Notes: generated from the letters alone by a model not told the origin. A stretch of 64,000 nt of DNA from Pectobacterium peruviense (GCF_002847345.1 NZ_LXFV01000010.1:62001-126000); one strand, 5' to 3'. Positions 1-9,729 are shown, numbered from the stretch's first letter. Program-made: numbers and translations.

Positions 1-17
1 AGCGTGATATGACTCAT
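1..17 (-). CDS. hofP: Start of HofP-like gene (only first codons present)
   Basis: A start codon on the minus strand at 17-15 overlaps the hofO stop codon in an ATGA arrangement, and five further codons (reading M-S-H-I-T) run to the window edge. In enterobacteria hofP follows hofO in the hofMNOPQ operon, so this is most likely its beginning. Only position and translational coupling support the call; too little protein is visible for any domain. Confidence 0.4.
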
Positions 18-601
18 GGCGCACCCTCTGGCCTGATTAGCGATAGCTCAACCTGTAACCGTGGCATTCCTAATAATGGCTCCGTTTGAGCGGTATCAGG
101 CTTTACGGTCAGTTGCGCGATTCGCAGTACATAAGGCAACCCCGTCAACTTACGAAGCACCTGCAACACGCCCGTGTAATCGGCGCTAAATGCCAACTGC
201 CAGCGGTCATGATGAGGTTCACCTGCGTCACGCAGCGTGGGTTGCCAGGACAGCAGCGAAGCACCAGCCTGCGATAAAGGCTCGACGATAAGCTGTGCCA
301 ACCTGTCGGGCTGAAAGGGAACGACTTGCGCGGTTTTCTCCGCTAATTGCGTGCGTAACATCGACAACGGCGGCATCGCGTCTAGCTTTTGTTGCACCTC
401 CTGTATATCCAGACGCACCTGAACGGTTTGCGTTTCTATGCCAATAACAGCTCTCCGTACTTCGCCGATGAGGAACCAACCTGATAGCAGTCCAGCAGCG
501 GCAACAAACGCCCATTGGAGAAAGAGCTGCTGCCATAATGGTTTATTAATGAGCCTCGGCCAGTTCAGCACAATATCAGTCACAACTGATTGATTACTCA
601 T
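14..601 (-). CDS. hofO: HofO / PilO-like type IV pilus-related inner membrane protein
   Basis: The product, about 195 residues, has one hydrophobic segment near residues 28-46 followed by a periplasmic-type coiled and alpha/beta region, the layout of PilO/GspM-like proteins. It should form an inner membrane subcomplex with HofM and HofN, the counterpart of PilMNO alignment complexes. In E. coli the hofMNOPQ set is linked to uptake of DNA as a nutrient. I chose the start at 601 (MSNQSVV): it overlaps the hofN stop by 8 bp, whereas the longer frame to 634 runs deeper into hofN. The gene follows hofN on the same strand and is followed by the probable hofP start. Sequence similarity in this family is weak, so the assignment leans on order and topology. 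Confidence 0.8.
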   Translation of the reverse strand: MSNQSVVTDIVLNWPRLINKPLWQQLFLQWAFVAAAGLLSGWFLIGEVRRAVIGIETQTVQVRLDIQEVQQKLDAMPPLSMLRTQLAEKTAQVVPFQPDRLAQLIVEPLSQAGASLLSWQPTLRDAGEPHHDRWQLAFSADYTGVLQVLRKLTGLPYVLRIAQLTVKPDTAQTEPLLGMPRLQVELSLIRPEGAP

Positions 602-1163
602 GGACTTCTCCCTGTGAAAGATCGGTCGTACCACGCCAGTCAGCCTGAAAGGAAAAACGTAAACCCGTATTCACACCACGCTCCCGGGATGCATGCAGCA
701 GTTGTACACGTTCGACTGAAGCATGGCGCGACAATACATACTGTAACGTAATGATATCGTGGTGGTTCTCACTCATTCCAGAAAGTAACAGGTGCGATCC
801 ACGGTCAGCTATTTCCGTCAGCCACAGACGCGTGGGCATCATACTGGCAAGTTGCCCTAATACATGGAGGTTACGACGGTTGTCATGCTGGACTATCGCC
901 TCAGCGCGTTCTTGCGCCTGATAGCGACGTAGCGTTTCTCGCGCCTGGTGGGTCTGCTGATACAACGCCGTCAGTTGCTGCTGTTGCGCCAGCACCGAAT
1001 TGAACACATCCTGCACACGTTGCTGTCTGTGCTGCCAAAGTAGATACATCGCCGCGATAAGGCACAACATCAACCCCGTCTGGAAGCACAGCAGCCCTAA
1101 CCAACGACGTGCCCGCTGACGCATCTGAGTTTTACGCCAAGGTAAAAGATTAATCAGCAGCAT
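594..1163 (-). CDS. hofN: HofN / PilN-like pilus assembly protein
   Basis: This 189-residue protein begins with the typical PilN motif INLLPWR, followed by a basic stretch and a single membrane segment near residues 22-42, then a predicted coiled-coil and a periplasmic domain. PilN binds cytoplasmic PilM through the conserved N-terminal motif, which is present here, and pairs with PilO in the membrane. The gene starts 2 bp after the hofM stop codon and overlaps hofO, so the three genes are almost certainly cotranscribed and translationally coupled. Confidence 0.88.
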   Translation of the reverse strand: MLLINLLPWRKTQMRQRARRWLGLLCFQTGLMLCLIAAMYLLWQHRQQRVQDVFNSVLAQQQQLTALYQQTHQARETLRRYQAQERAEAIVQHDNRRNLHVLGQLASMMPTRLWLTEIADRGSHLLLSGMSENHHDIITLQYVLSRHASVERVQLLHASRERGVNTGLRFSFQADWRGTTDLSQGEVHE

Positions 1164-1165
1164 GG

Positions 1166-2017
1166 TTAAACATCCTCAGGACGCAATGCCAGCCCACCCG
1201 CGATCGCAAAAGCCGAGGGGAAGCTAGGCAGCGGCGGCTGCATGTGGTTAAACGCCGTTAACGGCGACCACGGCTGTAGTACGTCGCTCAGTTGGCAGGG
1301 TAAATCGGGCGAGACACTAGAGTAATAGGCTATGTTGTCGACATCATGCTGATAGCGAGTGCTTACAAGCGATAAGATATCAGCCTCATCCTTCAGCTCA
1401 TCAAGGAGTATCACACCTGAGTGGAAAGCATGGTTGAGCGGGGATACCCACAGCCAACTATCCAACAGGCGGTGCAGAAACAGACGGTTAGATTCAAGCT
1501 CTGCTCGCTGCGCCATTACCCGAAGCGCACACGTTGAGATCTCAAGAACATCAGGGTGCAATCCCGCGTGATTCAGACATGCCAGCCAATTATCGATCTC
1601 CTGTCGCCGTGCAGCCGTCACCAGCAGCGAACCCTGCATCTGCGGGTCTCCCCGATAGTCTATCGCCAGCGACTCGCTGCCGATCGGCAGCTTGCGAGCC
1701 GCTATAGTTTCAATATAGAGGCTGCGCTCCGGCTCCTGTAAACGCCGATCGGGCATAGGGAGATGCTGTTGCAAAGTCAGTTGAACAGGAAAACCCACCC
1801 GTAGCGAAATGTGTCCAGGCAGTAAACGACGCCATTTTCGTAAGGCCTCACAAAGCGCCTCAGTATGGTGTAAACTACCTGAGCGCAACGTGTCATCTGG
1901 TAGCGGACATTGCCACCAGTGACGAAGCTGCCAGCCATAGCGGCGACGCTGAACCGCCAGCGCACGCATGAAGCCGTTTTGTATATCTAACCCAACCCGC
2001 CAGATGTGATAAGCCAT
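1166..2017 (-). CDS. hofM: HofM / PilM-like pilus assembly ATPase-fold protein
   Basis: About 283 residues resembling the actin-like PilM/HofM family, which binds the N-terminus of PilN on the cytoplasmic face of the membrane. The N-terminus MAYHIWRVGLDIQ matches the enterobacterial HofM pattern, so I place the start at 2017 rather than at an in-frame ATG 24 bp upstream. First gene of the hofMNO(P) operon, divergent from mrcA with about 110 bp between start codons, as in E. coli. As in other enterobacterial HofM proteins, the actin-like nucleotide-binding motifs of canonical PilM are not obvious. Confidence 0.85.
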   Translation of the reverse strand: MAYHIWRVGLDIQNGFMRALAVQRRRYGWQLRHWWQCPLPDDTLRSGSLHHTEALCEALRKWRRLLPGHISLRVGFPVQLTLQQHLPMPDRRLQEPERSLYIETIAARKLPIGSESLAIDYRGDPQMQGSLLVTAARRQEIDNWLACLNHAGLHPDVLEISTCALRVMAQRAELESNRLFLHRLLDSWLWVSPLNHAFHSGVILLDELKDEADILSLVSTRYQHDVDNIAYYSSVSPDLPCQLSDVLQPWSPLTAFNHMQPPLPSFPSAFAIAGGLALRPEDV

Positions 2018-2128
2018 GTTCAACCCGATTTCCTTATCCAATAAACGTATCCACAGTGCTGGGTTATCTTTATACTAGCGCCCGATTGTTTATAAACTGT
2101 CCAAACGCTACTGAATGGAAAATCCCAG

Positions 2129-4684
2129 GTGAAGTTCGTAAAGTATCTATTCATCCTTGCAGTCTCTTGCATTCTGCTGGGAGCTGCCTCGATATATGGT
2201 TTGTACCGCTATATCGAACCCCAACTGCCCGATGTTGCCGCGCTGAAAGACGTTCGGCTTCAAACGCCGATGCAGGTCTACAGCGCCGATGGCGAGCTGA
2301 TCGCGCAGTTTGGTGAAAAACGTCGTATCCCGCTCAAACTGAACCAAGTTCCTCCTGAGTTGGTACATGCCTTTATCGCGACCGAAGACAGCCGCTTCTA
2401 TGATCACCACGGTGTCGATCCCGTCGGGATTATCCGCGCCGCGTCTATCGCGCTCACGTCTGGTCACGCCTCTCAAGGGGCGAGTACCATTACGCAACAG
2501 CTCGCCAGAAACTTCTTCCTGAGCCCGGAACGCACCCTGACTCGTAAGATCAAGGAAGTGTTTTTAGCTATCCGTATTGAGCAGTTGCTGACCAAGGATG
2601 AAATCCTTGAGCTCTATCTGAATAAGATTTACCTCGGCTATCGCGCCTATGGCGTTGGCGCGGCGGCGCAGGTTTACTTTGGCCGCCCTGTTGACCAGTT
2701 GACGCTAAGCGAAATAGCGATGATCGCTGGCTTACCGAAGGCTCCATCGACGTTCAACCCGCTCTACTCCTACGATCGTGCCGTTGCCCGTCGCAACGTC
2801 GTGCTTGCGCGTATGAAGGATGAAAACTACATCACGCAGTCGCAGTACGATGCGGCACGTAACGAAAAACTGGTCGCGAATTACCACGCGCCTGAAATTT
2901 CGTTCTCCGCGCCGTATGTCGCAGAAATGGCGCGGCAGGAGATGGTCAAACGCTACGGCGAAGATGCGTATAACGACGGTTATAAGGTCTACACGACCGT
3001 CACCAAAAAATTGCAAACTGCCGCGCAGGACGCATTGCGTAATAACATCCTCGCCTATGACATGCGCCACGGTTACCGCGGCCCAAGCAAAGTGCTGTGG
3101 AAAGTGGGTGAAGGCGTCTGGGATCAGACGAAGATGATGGCTGCCCTGAAAGCGCTACCAGTCTACGGGCCGCTCTATCCGGCCATCGTCACCAGCACAA
3201 CGGCAGACAACGCGATTGCGATCCTGTCTGACGGCAGCAATGTTGCCCTGCCGATGGCGGGCATGCGCTGGGCACGCGCATACCGTTCCGATACGCAGCA
3301 AGGGCCAACGCCGAAGCGCGTAACGGACGTGGTACAAGCAGGTCAGCAGGTTTGGGTGCGCAAAGTGAACGATGACTGGTGGCTGGCACAGGTGCCGGAC
3401 GTCAACTCCGCTATCGTCTCGCTTAACCCGAAAAACGGTGCCATAGAGGCGCTGGTTGGCGGCTTTGACTTTAACCAAAGCAAATTCAACCGCGCGACAC
3501 AGGCACTGCGTCAGATTGGTTCCAACATCAAACCATTCCTGTACACCGCGGCGATGGACAAGGGTTTAACGCTAGCAACGATTCTGAACGACGTCCCGAT
3601 CACCCGTTGGGATGCTGGAGCAGGATCTGACTGGCGGCCGAAAAACTCCCCGGCGACCTATGACGGTCCGATCCGCTTACGTCAGGGACTGGGTCAATCC
3701 AAAAACGTGGTAATGGTACGTGCTATGCGTGCGATGGGCGTGGACTATGCGGCGGAGTACCTGCAACGCTTCGGTTTCCCGGCACAGAATATCGTTCATA
3801 CCGAATCGCTGGCGCTGGGTGCCGCCTCGTTTACGCCGCTACAGGTCGTACGTGGTTATGCCGTCATGGCAAACGGCGGCTATCTGGTCGATCCCTATCT
3901 GATTAGCAAGATAGAGAACGAAGTGAGCGGGACGGTCTTTACCGCGACGCCAAAAGTGGTCTGCGATACCTGTAATCTACCGCTGGTCTACGGTGATACG
4001 CCACGTTCTCCAGTCTTAGCAAACACGAATGTTGAAGATGTTGCCACGTCAAACGAAGCACCGCCGTTAGGTCTGCCGCAGCCAGAGTTGGAGCCTGTTA
4101 CACCAGAGGCCGCACAGCAAAGCGCAGCGCAGCCTTATGCACCGCACGTGATCAACACGCCGCTGTCTTTCCTAATTAAAGACGCACTGAACAGTAACGT
4201 CTTTGGCGAACCGGGTTGGATGGGAACAGGCTGGCGTGCGGGTCGTGATTTAAAGCGTCATGATATCGGCGGTAAAACCGGTACAACGAACAGTTCTAAA
4301 GACGCATGGTTCTCTGGCTATGGCCCGAATCTGGTGACTTCAGTCTGGATTGGCTTTGACGATCACCGCCGCGATCTAGGAGCCAGCAGTGCATCTGGTG
4401 CGATCAAAGATCAGATCTCCGGTTATGAAGGCGGTGCGAAATCGGCGCAACCAGCGTGGGATGACTTTATGAAAGCCGCACTGGATGGCGTACCTGAGCA
4501 ACCGCTAACGCCGCCGCCAGGCGTCGTCAGCGTGGTCATTGACCGCAGCAGCGGTAAGCTGTCTAACGGTGGCGGGAACAGCCGTTCCGAGTACTTCATT
4601 GACGGTACACAGCCGAAAGAATATGAAGTGCATGAAGTCGGCACCACACTGATGGATAACGGACAAAGCGAAGAGCTATTCTGA
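2129..4684 (+). CDS. mrcA: Penicillin-binding protein 1A, bifunctional peptidoglycan synthase
   Basis: The 851-residue class A PBP polymerises lipid II and cross-links peptides in the periplasm. An N-terminal signal anchor (residues about 5-27) precedes the glycosyltransferase domain with the catalytic-glutamate motif EDSRFYDHHG and the QGASTITQQLARN block. The transpeptidase domain shows the nucleophile motif GSNIKPF (SxxK type), the SKN triad and KTGTTNSSKDAWF. An OB-fold-like insert typical of PBP1A lies between the domains. The start is GTG at 2129, behind an AGG-containing ribosome site. The gene is divergent from hofM and ends 21 bp before a strong hairpin terminator. Length and motifs match E. 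coli PBP1A (850 residues). Confidence 0.97.
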   Translation: MKFVKYLFILAVSCILLGAASIYGLYRYIEPQLPDVAALKDVRLQTPMQVYSADGELIAQFGEKRRIPLKLNQVPPELVHAFIATEDSRFYDHHGVDPVGIIRAASIALTSGHASQGASTITQQLARNFFLSPERTLTRKIKEVFLAIRIEQLLTKDEILELYLNKIYLGYRAYGVGAAAQVYFGRPVDQLTLSEIAMIAGLPKAPSTFNPLYSYDRAVARRNVVLARMKDENYITQSQYDAARNEKLVANYHAPEISFSAPYVAEMARQEMVKRYGEDAYNDGYKVYTTVTKKLQTAAQDALRNNILAYDMRHGYRGPSKVLWKVGEGVWDQTKMMAALKALPVYGPLYPAIVTSTTADNAIAILSDGSNVALPMAGMRWARAYRSDTQQGPTPKRVTDVVQAGQQVWVRKVNDDWWLAQVPDVNSAIVSLNPKNGAIEALVGGFDFNQSKFNRATQALRQIGSNIKPFLYTAAMDKGLTLATILNDVPITRWDAGAGSDWRPKNSPATYDGPIRLRQGLGQSKNVVMVRAMRAMGVDYAAEYLQRFGFPAQNIVHTESLALGAASFTPLQVVRGYAVMANGGYLVDPYLISKIENEVSGTVFTATPKVVCDTCNLPLVYGDTPRSPVLANTNVEDVATSNEAPPLGLPQPELEPVTPEAAQQSAAQPYAPHVINTPLSFLIKDALNSNVFGEPGWMGTGWRAGRDLKRHDIGGKTGTTNSSKDAWFSGYGPNLVTSVWIGFDDHRRDLGASSASGAIKDQISGYEGGAKSAQPAWDDFMKAALDGVPEQPLTPPPGVVSVVIDRSSGKLSNGGGNSRSEYFIDGTQPKEYEVHEVGTTLMDNGQSEELF

Positions 4685-4705
4685 TATCCGGCATTACGTT
4701 CATTG

Positions 4706-4734
4706 ATGGCCTTCCTAACGGAAGGCCATTTTTT
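4706..4734 (+). terminator. Rho-independent terminator of mrcA
   Basis: A perfect 10-bp stem (ATGGCCTTCC / GGAAGGCCAT) with a TAAC loop is followed by six T residues on the plus strand, starting 21 bp after the mrcA stop codon. Confidence 0.92.
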
Positions 4735-4812
4735 ATTGCAAATTCAACACGATTCCCTTTTGGCCAGTTAGCTAAGCTATCGGCTATCAAGCCCTTCTTC
4801 TTTCACATCGCA

Positions 4813-6240
4813 TCACTTCGGCATCACGGTGACAATCGCCCGACGATAGGAAAACAGATTCGGCGTTCCCTCGTCTTTCGCCTGCAAAATGATATGGAAA
4901 GGCGTCGGCGTTTTGACTTCTGGGGCGACAAACTGCGTTTGCATGCCTGACTCATTAACCAGCTTCACTTCTGGCGCAAAATGTACGCCGATCGCCGTGG
5001 CCGTAGGTTCCTTATATTGCCACCAAGTATAATTCACCTTGTCGCCATCGCGGTCGTGCGAACCGTCGGCAGATAGCGTCACCGTCTCACCCGCTTTCAC
5101 ACCGATCGTCACAATGGAACGCCCGGCCTGACCATTCAGTACCACGTCAGGATTATGATTAGCCTTGTTATTCCCTTTCGTTAACGTCCAATCCATGCGA
5201 GCGGCAAAATCATTCTGGAATGCTTCGCGCCAGCGCCAGATTGTGGCCGAGGAGGTGCGGTACATTTTGCCATTATTGCTCATAACCTGATCGGACGTGC
5301 TGACGCGAAGTCCGCTGGTATCGCCCGGAACGATAGCCGCATAGCGACCTCCCCAACTGCCATATTCCGAATGCTCTGGATCGCCAAGTCCGTTTTGAAT
5401 CAGGTAGAGGAACGAGGGCGTATCCCCTTCCATCGTATATTCAATCGCAGGATAGACCGCGCCGAGTGGACCTTTGCTGCGGATATGTTTGCTCAGCCAT
5501 TCGTTATTCACCTGACTCATATCGCTGCCTTCTGCAAACGACGAGGACATGCCAATCCAGGTAGAGAGAAAATAATCATTCCAGGCATGGATACTGGTGA
5601 TGTAGCGCAGCGTCGGGAAATTCGCCCGAATCCAGGCACCGGTATTATCCTGATCGGAGATCGCATACACGCGAATCTTACTGATAAATGCCGCTACCTG
5701 TTCCAGTGAGCGAGTGTCGCGTACGTCATGAAGAGCCTGTGCCAAATCGACTGCGCCGCCCCATACCGTGATCCACAGCGGGCGAGCATCCTGTTTGTCC
5801 ACCGCCTGAATAATCAACTTAGACGCTGCCGTTGCTTTATTATCGCCAACAGCGTCCATGCCAAATCCGGCACGACCCGATCTGACAACCTGACGCAATG
5901 CGTCCGCAGACGGGTAGCCGGACGCATGCTGGCGCAGATTGGGCAGCACCTGCTCGTAGGCATCAAGTCGCTGCATAATCATCTCTGGATTGACCTTATC
6001 CCGCAGCCAGGTTGACGTGGTTGCCACAATCCCCTCGACATCGAATTCATTACTGTAGAGCAGGAAGCGCACCAAAGACTGCGAATCATCCGGCTCATTG
6101 CCAATGTCCGTCAGGATAAGTATCCGGGTTTTCTCTGGTACGGTTTCTGCAGTCAGACCCAGTGCAGGAAATAGCAGCGTGCTCATCAGCGCCAGCAACA
6201 TCAACGGCGTTCGTATTATCCCCTTCGGTATATTCATCAT
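4813..6240 (-). CDS. Exported DUF1593 protein, nucleoside-hydrolase-like fold (Sde0182 type)
   Basis: The 475-residue protein has a signal peptide (hydrophobic core near residues 11-28, ending in LGLTA) and then a DUF1593 domain. That domain opens with ILTDIGNEPDDSQSLV, a variant of the Asp-rich calcium site of nucleoside hydrolases. The last 110 residues form a separate beta-rich domain (LSADGSHDRDGDKVNYTWW), like the C-terminal domain of the cellulose-binding Sde0182 family. The likely place of action is the periplasm or outside the cell; the substrate is unknown. It stands alone, convergent with mrcA. Two adjacent ATG codons (6240 and 6237) can serve as start. A carbohydrate-related role is plausible for a plant pathogen but is inference only. 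Confidence 0.85.
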   Translation of the reverse strand: MMNIPKGIIRTPLMLLALMSTLLFPALGLTAETVPEKTRILILTDIGNEPDDSQSLVRFLLYSNEFDVEGIVATTSTWLRDKVNPEMIMQRLDAYEQVLPNLRQHASGYPSADALRQVVRSGRAGFGMDAVGDNKATAASKLIIQAVDKQDARPLWITVWGGAVDLAQALHDVRDTRSLEQVAAFISKIRVYAISDQDNTGAWIRANFPTLRYITSIHAWNDYFLSTWIGMSSSFAEGSDMSQVNNEWLSKHIRSKGPLGAVYPAIEYTMEGDTPSFLYLIQNGLGDPEHSEYGSWGGRYAAIVPGDTSGLRVSTSDQVMSNNGKMYRTSSATIWRWREAFQNDFAARMDWTLTKGNNKANHNPDVVLNGQAGRSIVTIGVKAGETVTLSADGSHDRDGDKVNYTWWQYKEPTATAIGVHFAPEVKLVNESGMQTQFVAPEVKTPTPFHIILQAKDEGTPNLFSYRRAIVTVMPK

Positions 6241-6284
6241 TTTCCCCTTTGTGTCAGTGTCGTTTTGCTTATTTATCCAGGGCT

Positions 6285-6332
6285 AAAAAACAAAAAAACC
6301 CGCCGTGAATAGCAAGTTTTGCTATCCACGGC
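6285..6332 (-). terminator. Rho-independent terminator downstream of nudE
   Basis: On the minus strand a stem of 6 + 7 bp broken by one mismatch (arms 6302-6315 and 6319-6332) is followed by a T-rich tract (complement of the A-runs at 6285-6298). It lies between nudE and the DUF1593 gene and would end nudE transcripts. Confidence 0.88.
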
Positions 6333-6469
6333 AGGTTCGCCTTAATTAATTCAGTCACGCCCTGTGCAGACGTTATAGACGCCTGCACCTGTCACGACAA
6401 CGAACTAAAAAAGGATGTGTGACCAACATCACCGGAAAAGGCGTACGTTTTCCGTTACGCCACAGGAAA

Positions 6470-7027
6470 TTAGCGGGGTGTGCGACGCAGCCAATCGTGT
6501 GCCAGAAACAGCGCACTGACATTACGCGCTTCACGGAAATCAGGCTCTTGCAGCAGCGACAACATGTTATCCACTGACCAGCGGACTTGCGGCATCGGCT
6601 CCGGTTCATCGCCTTCCAGGCTCTGTGGATACAGCCCGCGCGCCACCACAATATTCATCTGGCTGGAAAAATAGGAAGGCGCCATGGTTAACGTCGCTAG
6701 CAATTCCAGCTTTTCAGCGCCAAAACCGACTTCTTCCATCAGTTCACGGTTAGCCGCTTCAAAGATCGTTTCACCGGGATCGATCAGCCCTTTGGGAAAC
6801 CCCAGCTCGTATTCTTCAATGCCAACGGCGTATTCGCGGATTAACAGCAGTTCATCATCAATGATCGGGACAATCATCACCGCCTGCCGACCACTTGAAC
6901 GCATCCGCTCATAAACCCGGCGTACCCCGTTGCTAAATTCAAGATCGACGGATTCAACGTTAAACAAGCGCGAACGCGCTATCGTTTCCACCTTGAGGAT
7001 TTTAGGTTTTTGCAGGTTATGACTCAT
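6470..7027 (-). CDS. nudE: NudE, ADP-compounds (ADP-ribose / NADH / AP3A) Nudix hydrolase
   Basis: About 185 residues with a full Nudix box (GLIDPGETIFEAANRELMEEVGF; read as G-x5-E-x7-REVGEE-like, here REL-MEEVG). Flanking blocks (NVESVDLEFSNGVRRVYERM and MAPSYFSSQMNIVVA) are specific to NudE. The enzyme is cytosolic and hydrolyses ADP-ribose and dinucleoside polyphosphates in a magnesium-dependent reaction. The start at 7027 (MSHNLQKPK) gives the usual family length; the frame is open 29 codons further upstream without conservation. It neighbours igaA (divergent) exactly as in E. coli. Confidence 0.95.
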   Translation of the reverse strand: MSHNLQKPKILKVETIARSRLFNVESVDLEFSNGVRRVYERMRSSGRQAVMIVPIIDDELLLIREYAVGIEEYELGFPKGLIDPGETIFEAANRELMEEVGFGAEKLELLATLTMAPSYFSSQMNIVVARGLYPQSLEGDEPEPMPQVRWSVDNMLSLLQEPDFREARNVSALFLAHDWLRRTPR

Positions 7028-7464
7028 TGATGCCCCCAGAGAGTTACGACCAGAACGGCACCTTAGCCCAACGCGCATGAAGAGATTACTTTTACTGTAA
7101 CCTGAATACGACATGCTGTTGAATAAGAAGAGATCGTAAATATTCTTTTTTGATTCTGTTCACATTGTGCGTTAACAGTCACCTTCGCTGCAACTATCGT
7201 GACGATGAATTTACGTGTGAGCAACATGCAAGATACATCCTGTATGAGAAACCACCGCCAAAAGTCAATAACTTAAAAAAAATAGGATTATCCTCATTCA
7301 AGAGACATTTTTTGCTTGTTACTATCATCGCCTTATGCGATTAATTCTATTCACAATTACGTTATTAATCTAAGAAAACAATGCCATACGGGTTATCATC
7401 GATTGTATAATTTTGTTAAACTCCGACAAGAACAGGGAGCATCGCGTTTTGGAATGGAGATGAC
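7028..7464. other. 437-bp AT-rich divergent intergenic region nudE-igaA
   Basis: This spacer separates the divergent nudE and igaA start codons and must hold both promoters. Stretches around 7260-7400 are AT-rich. I found no hairpin terminator, known regulator site or supported small gene. A 64-codon open frame at 7150-7344 has no ribosome site and no recognisable sequence. Confidence 0.6.
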
Positions 7465-9612
7465 ATGAGCACAATATTTACCATATTGGCGATATTGCTT
7501 GCCTGTCTGATCGTTATCGGAGGTCTTGTCGGCTACCGTATGCGGCGCCGTTTCCTGTCCGCGCCACCCTTACCCGTTTCGCAATCGCTTCCCCGTCGGT
7601 TAACTGAAGATGAGCGGATCGCCGTAGAGCGTTATCTGGCTCAAGAAAATAGCCAGCAAACCACGCCGCTTGATACTCCCAATGCACAGCCAAAATTACC
7701 GCGTTCCCTGCAAAGTAATCGGGTTTATCCCATCACCCATACGATTACACGTTACGGCCTGAGCACCGATGTTCAGAATAAGTGGCGCTACTACATTGAT
7801 ACACAAGAAATTCATCTGCCACCCAGTTGGGAACAGTTCATCACCGAAAACAATACCGTCGAACTGATTAAGACACGCTCGATCCCGCTGGTTATATCTC
7901 TGAACGGACACTCGCTAACCGAATGCCTTGACGATCGTCCGCTGGCTCCGTTGCCAGCTGAAATCCCTGTGCCAAATGCTTCCATCCGTCAGGAAGGCAA
8001 TGAACATGCGGAGCTGGTCACCATCCGCAAAGAAACGCGTGAAGAACACGCAATGCACCATTCCCGAGGGTTGAAAGAAACGGCCGTGCTCTGCCTGTCC
8101 TTTCTACTTCTGTTCATTAGCCTGAATAGCCCCATTGCCCTGCTCCCCTGGCTGATCGGCGCCGCATCATTGTTAGCAGGCTGGAGTTTGTGGCAGCTTT
8201 TCCGGTCTCCGTCCGCACAGGAATTGCGGGATGTACATTGCCTCCACGGCACGCCGCAAGGTTTAGGATTGTTTGGCGAATCTAATCAGGGCCCGCTCGG
8301 CAATATCTCTCTTGGCAATATCGATCTGATCTACCCGCCCCACTGGCAGCCCTATATCACGCAGGATCTGGGTCGAAAAACGGACGTAGATATCTATCTC
8401 AACCGTCAGGTGATCCGTCAGGGAGAGCACCTTTCACTGCATGATGAAGTGAAAAATTTCCCGCTACAGCGCTGGGGCAGAAATCTGCTGCTGGCTGCGG
8501 GTTCGCTGCTCAGTCTGATTTTGTTGGTCACTAACGTACAGCTTGAACTGCCGTTAAAACTCAGTCTGGCCTGGCTTCAAGGCGCACAGCGAATTGAGGT
8601 AATGCAGGTCAGCGATCTGGAAAAAGCCCAGCTCCGTATTGGCGACACGCTGGCCGTTCGCGGTAATGGTATGTGCTATGTGCCTGCAGGAGTTCATCCC
8701 GTCTCAGCGCCGTCGTCCTACGCGTTCAGCCCTTTCGACTGCTCCGCCATTTACTGGAACAAAGCCGCGCCGTTGCCATTACCAGAGTCTGAAACCATTG
8801 AAAAAGCCTCCGCTTTGCTTAAATCCGTCAACAGTCAACTTCATCCGCAAGCGGAAAAAGAAGGTCAGGTCAATTCTCAATTAGCGTCCACGATCCAGAA
8901 ATCAGGACTGATTTTGTTGAAGAACTTCGCTGAAGTCGTTCTGAGAACACAAGATTTGTGTAAACAGGAAAACGATTGCTCTCGCCTTAAAAATGCGCTG
9001 GTGAATCTGAGCGACGTCAAAAATTGGAATACGCTGGTAAGAGACGCCGATTCCGGCAAGCTAAAAGGCATGAATGTCGTGCTGCCCGCCGTTAGCGCAG
9101 AAACGCTGGAGTCATTGGTCAACAGTTCCACCGATCAATTCTTCTATCAGGAAATCAATAACGCGACAGAGTCGCTGAACAGCCCGCCTCCCGGTGGATT
9201 CCTGATTCGCAGCGACGAAGGTCGGCAGTTCGTTAACTATCCGCTCCCGCCGATGCCGCTCAATGAATATCGTCCATCGGATCAGTGGCAGGAGCTTCAG
9301 CGGCTTTCAGCCATGCTGCTGCATACGCCGTTTAATGCCGCGGGCGTCATCACCCAGCTCAATACCGATGCTAACGGAACGCAGCACATCAGCCTGCATA
9401 GCGAACCCGATGTCATTACCGTCTGGCGCTATCTCGGCAGTTGCCTGCTGCTGCTGCTCTTTTCCGCGACGTTTATCATTAATGCGGTTCTGACCGGGAT
9501 TAAAATGCATAAAAGCCAGAAACGGGTTACCGATATTCAGCGTTATTACGCCTCACGCTTCAATATAATGGCCGATTCGTTCCCAGATCACCGCCCCCTG
9601 CTACCCCGCTAA
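7465..9612 (+). CDS. igaA: IgaA (YrfF), membrane inhibitor of the Rcs phosphorelay
   Basis: The 715-residue inner membrane protein has an N-terminal membrane segment (residues about 4-23). A pair of central segments (about 206-250), another near 340-360 and one near 655-675 leave a large periplasmic domain between about 360 and 650. IgaA restrains RcsC/RcsD signalling by contacting RcsD, and RcsF relieves this. In related bacteria loss of IgaA is deleterious because Rcs becomes constitutively active. The periplasmic domain contains paired cysteines (GNGMCYV, FDCSAIYW, CKQENDCS) expected to form disulfides. The start at 7465 sits behind GGAGATGAC. The position between nudE and yrfG is conserved. 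Confidence 0.95.
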   Translation: MSTIFTILAILLACLIVIGGLVGYRMRRRFLSAPPLPVSQSLPRRLTEDERIAVERYLAQENSQQTTPLDTPNAQPKLPRSLQSNRVYPITHTITRYGLSTDVQNKWRYYIDTQEIHLPPSWEQFITENNTVELIKTRSIPLVISLNGHSLTECLDDRPLAPLPAEIPVPNASIRQEGNEHAELVTIRKETREEHAMHHSRGLKETAVLCLSFLLLFISLNSPIALLPWLIGAASLLAGWSLWQLFRSPSAQELRDVHCLHGTPQGLGLFGESNQGPLGNISLGNIDLIYPPHWQPYITQDLGRKTDVDIYLNRQVIRQGEHLSLHDEVKNFPLQRWGRNLLLAAGSLLSLILLVTNVQLELPLKLSLAWLQGAQRIEVMQVSDLEKAQLRIGDTLAVRGNGMCYVPAGVHPVSAPSSYAFSPFDCSAIYWNKAAPLPLPESETIEKASALLKSVNSQLHPQAEKEGQVNSQLASTIQKSGLILLKNFAEVVLRTQDLCKQENDCSRLKNALVNLSDVKNWNTLVRDADSGKLKGMNVVLPAVSAETLESLVNSSTDQFFYQEINNATESLNSPPPGGFLIRSDEGRQFVNYPLPPMPLNEYRPSDQWQELQRLSAMLLHTPFNAAGVITQLNTDANGTQHISLHSEPDVITVWRYLGSCLLLLLFSATFIINAVLTGIKMHKSQKRVTDIQRYYASRFNIMADSFPDHRPLLPR

Positions 9613-9729
9613 CAGCGTCGTGCCCTTTCGGCGGTTATGCTAACCTAGCGGAATCGGTTTCTTGTCACTATTGCATCGCGCGTCTCCTGCTTCTCCCTCC
9701 TATAGCACGACGCGACATCTGGAGTCGTT

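Noticed and set aside
7150-7344. 64-codon plus-strand frame in the nudE-igaA spacer
   Set aside because: AT-rich chance frame without ribosome site or family resemblance.
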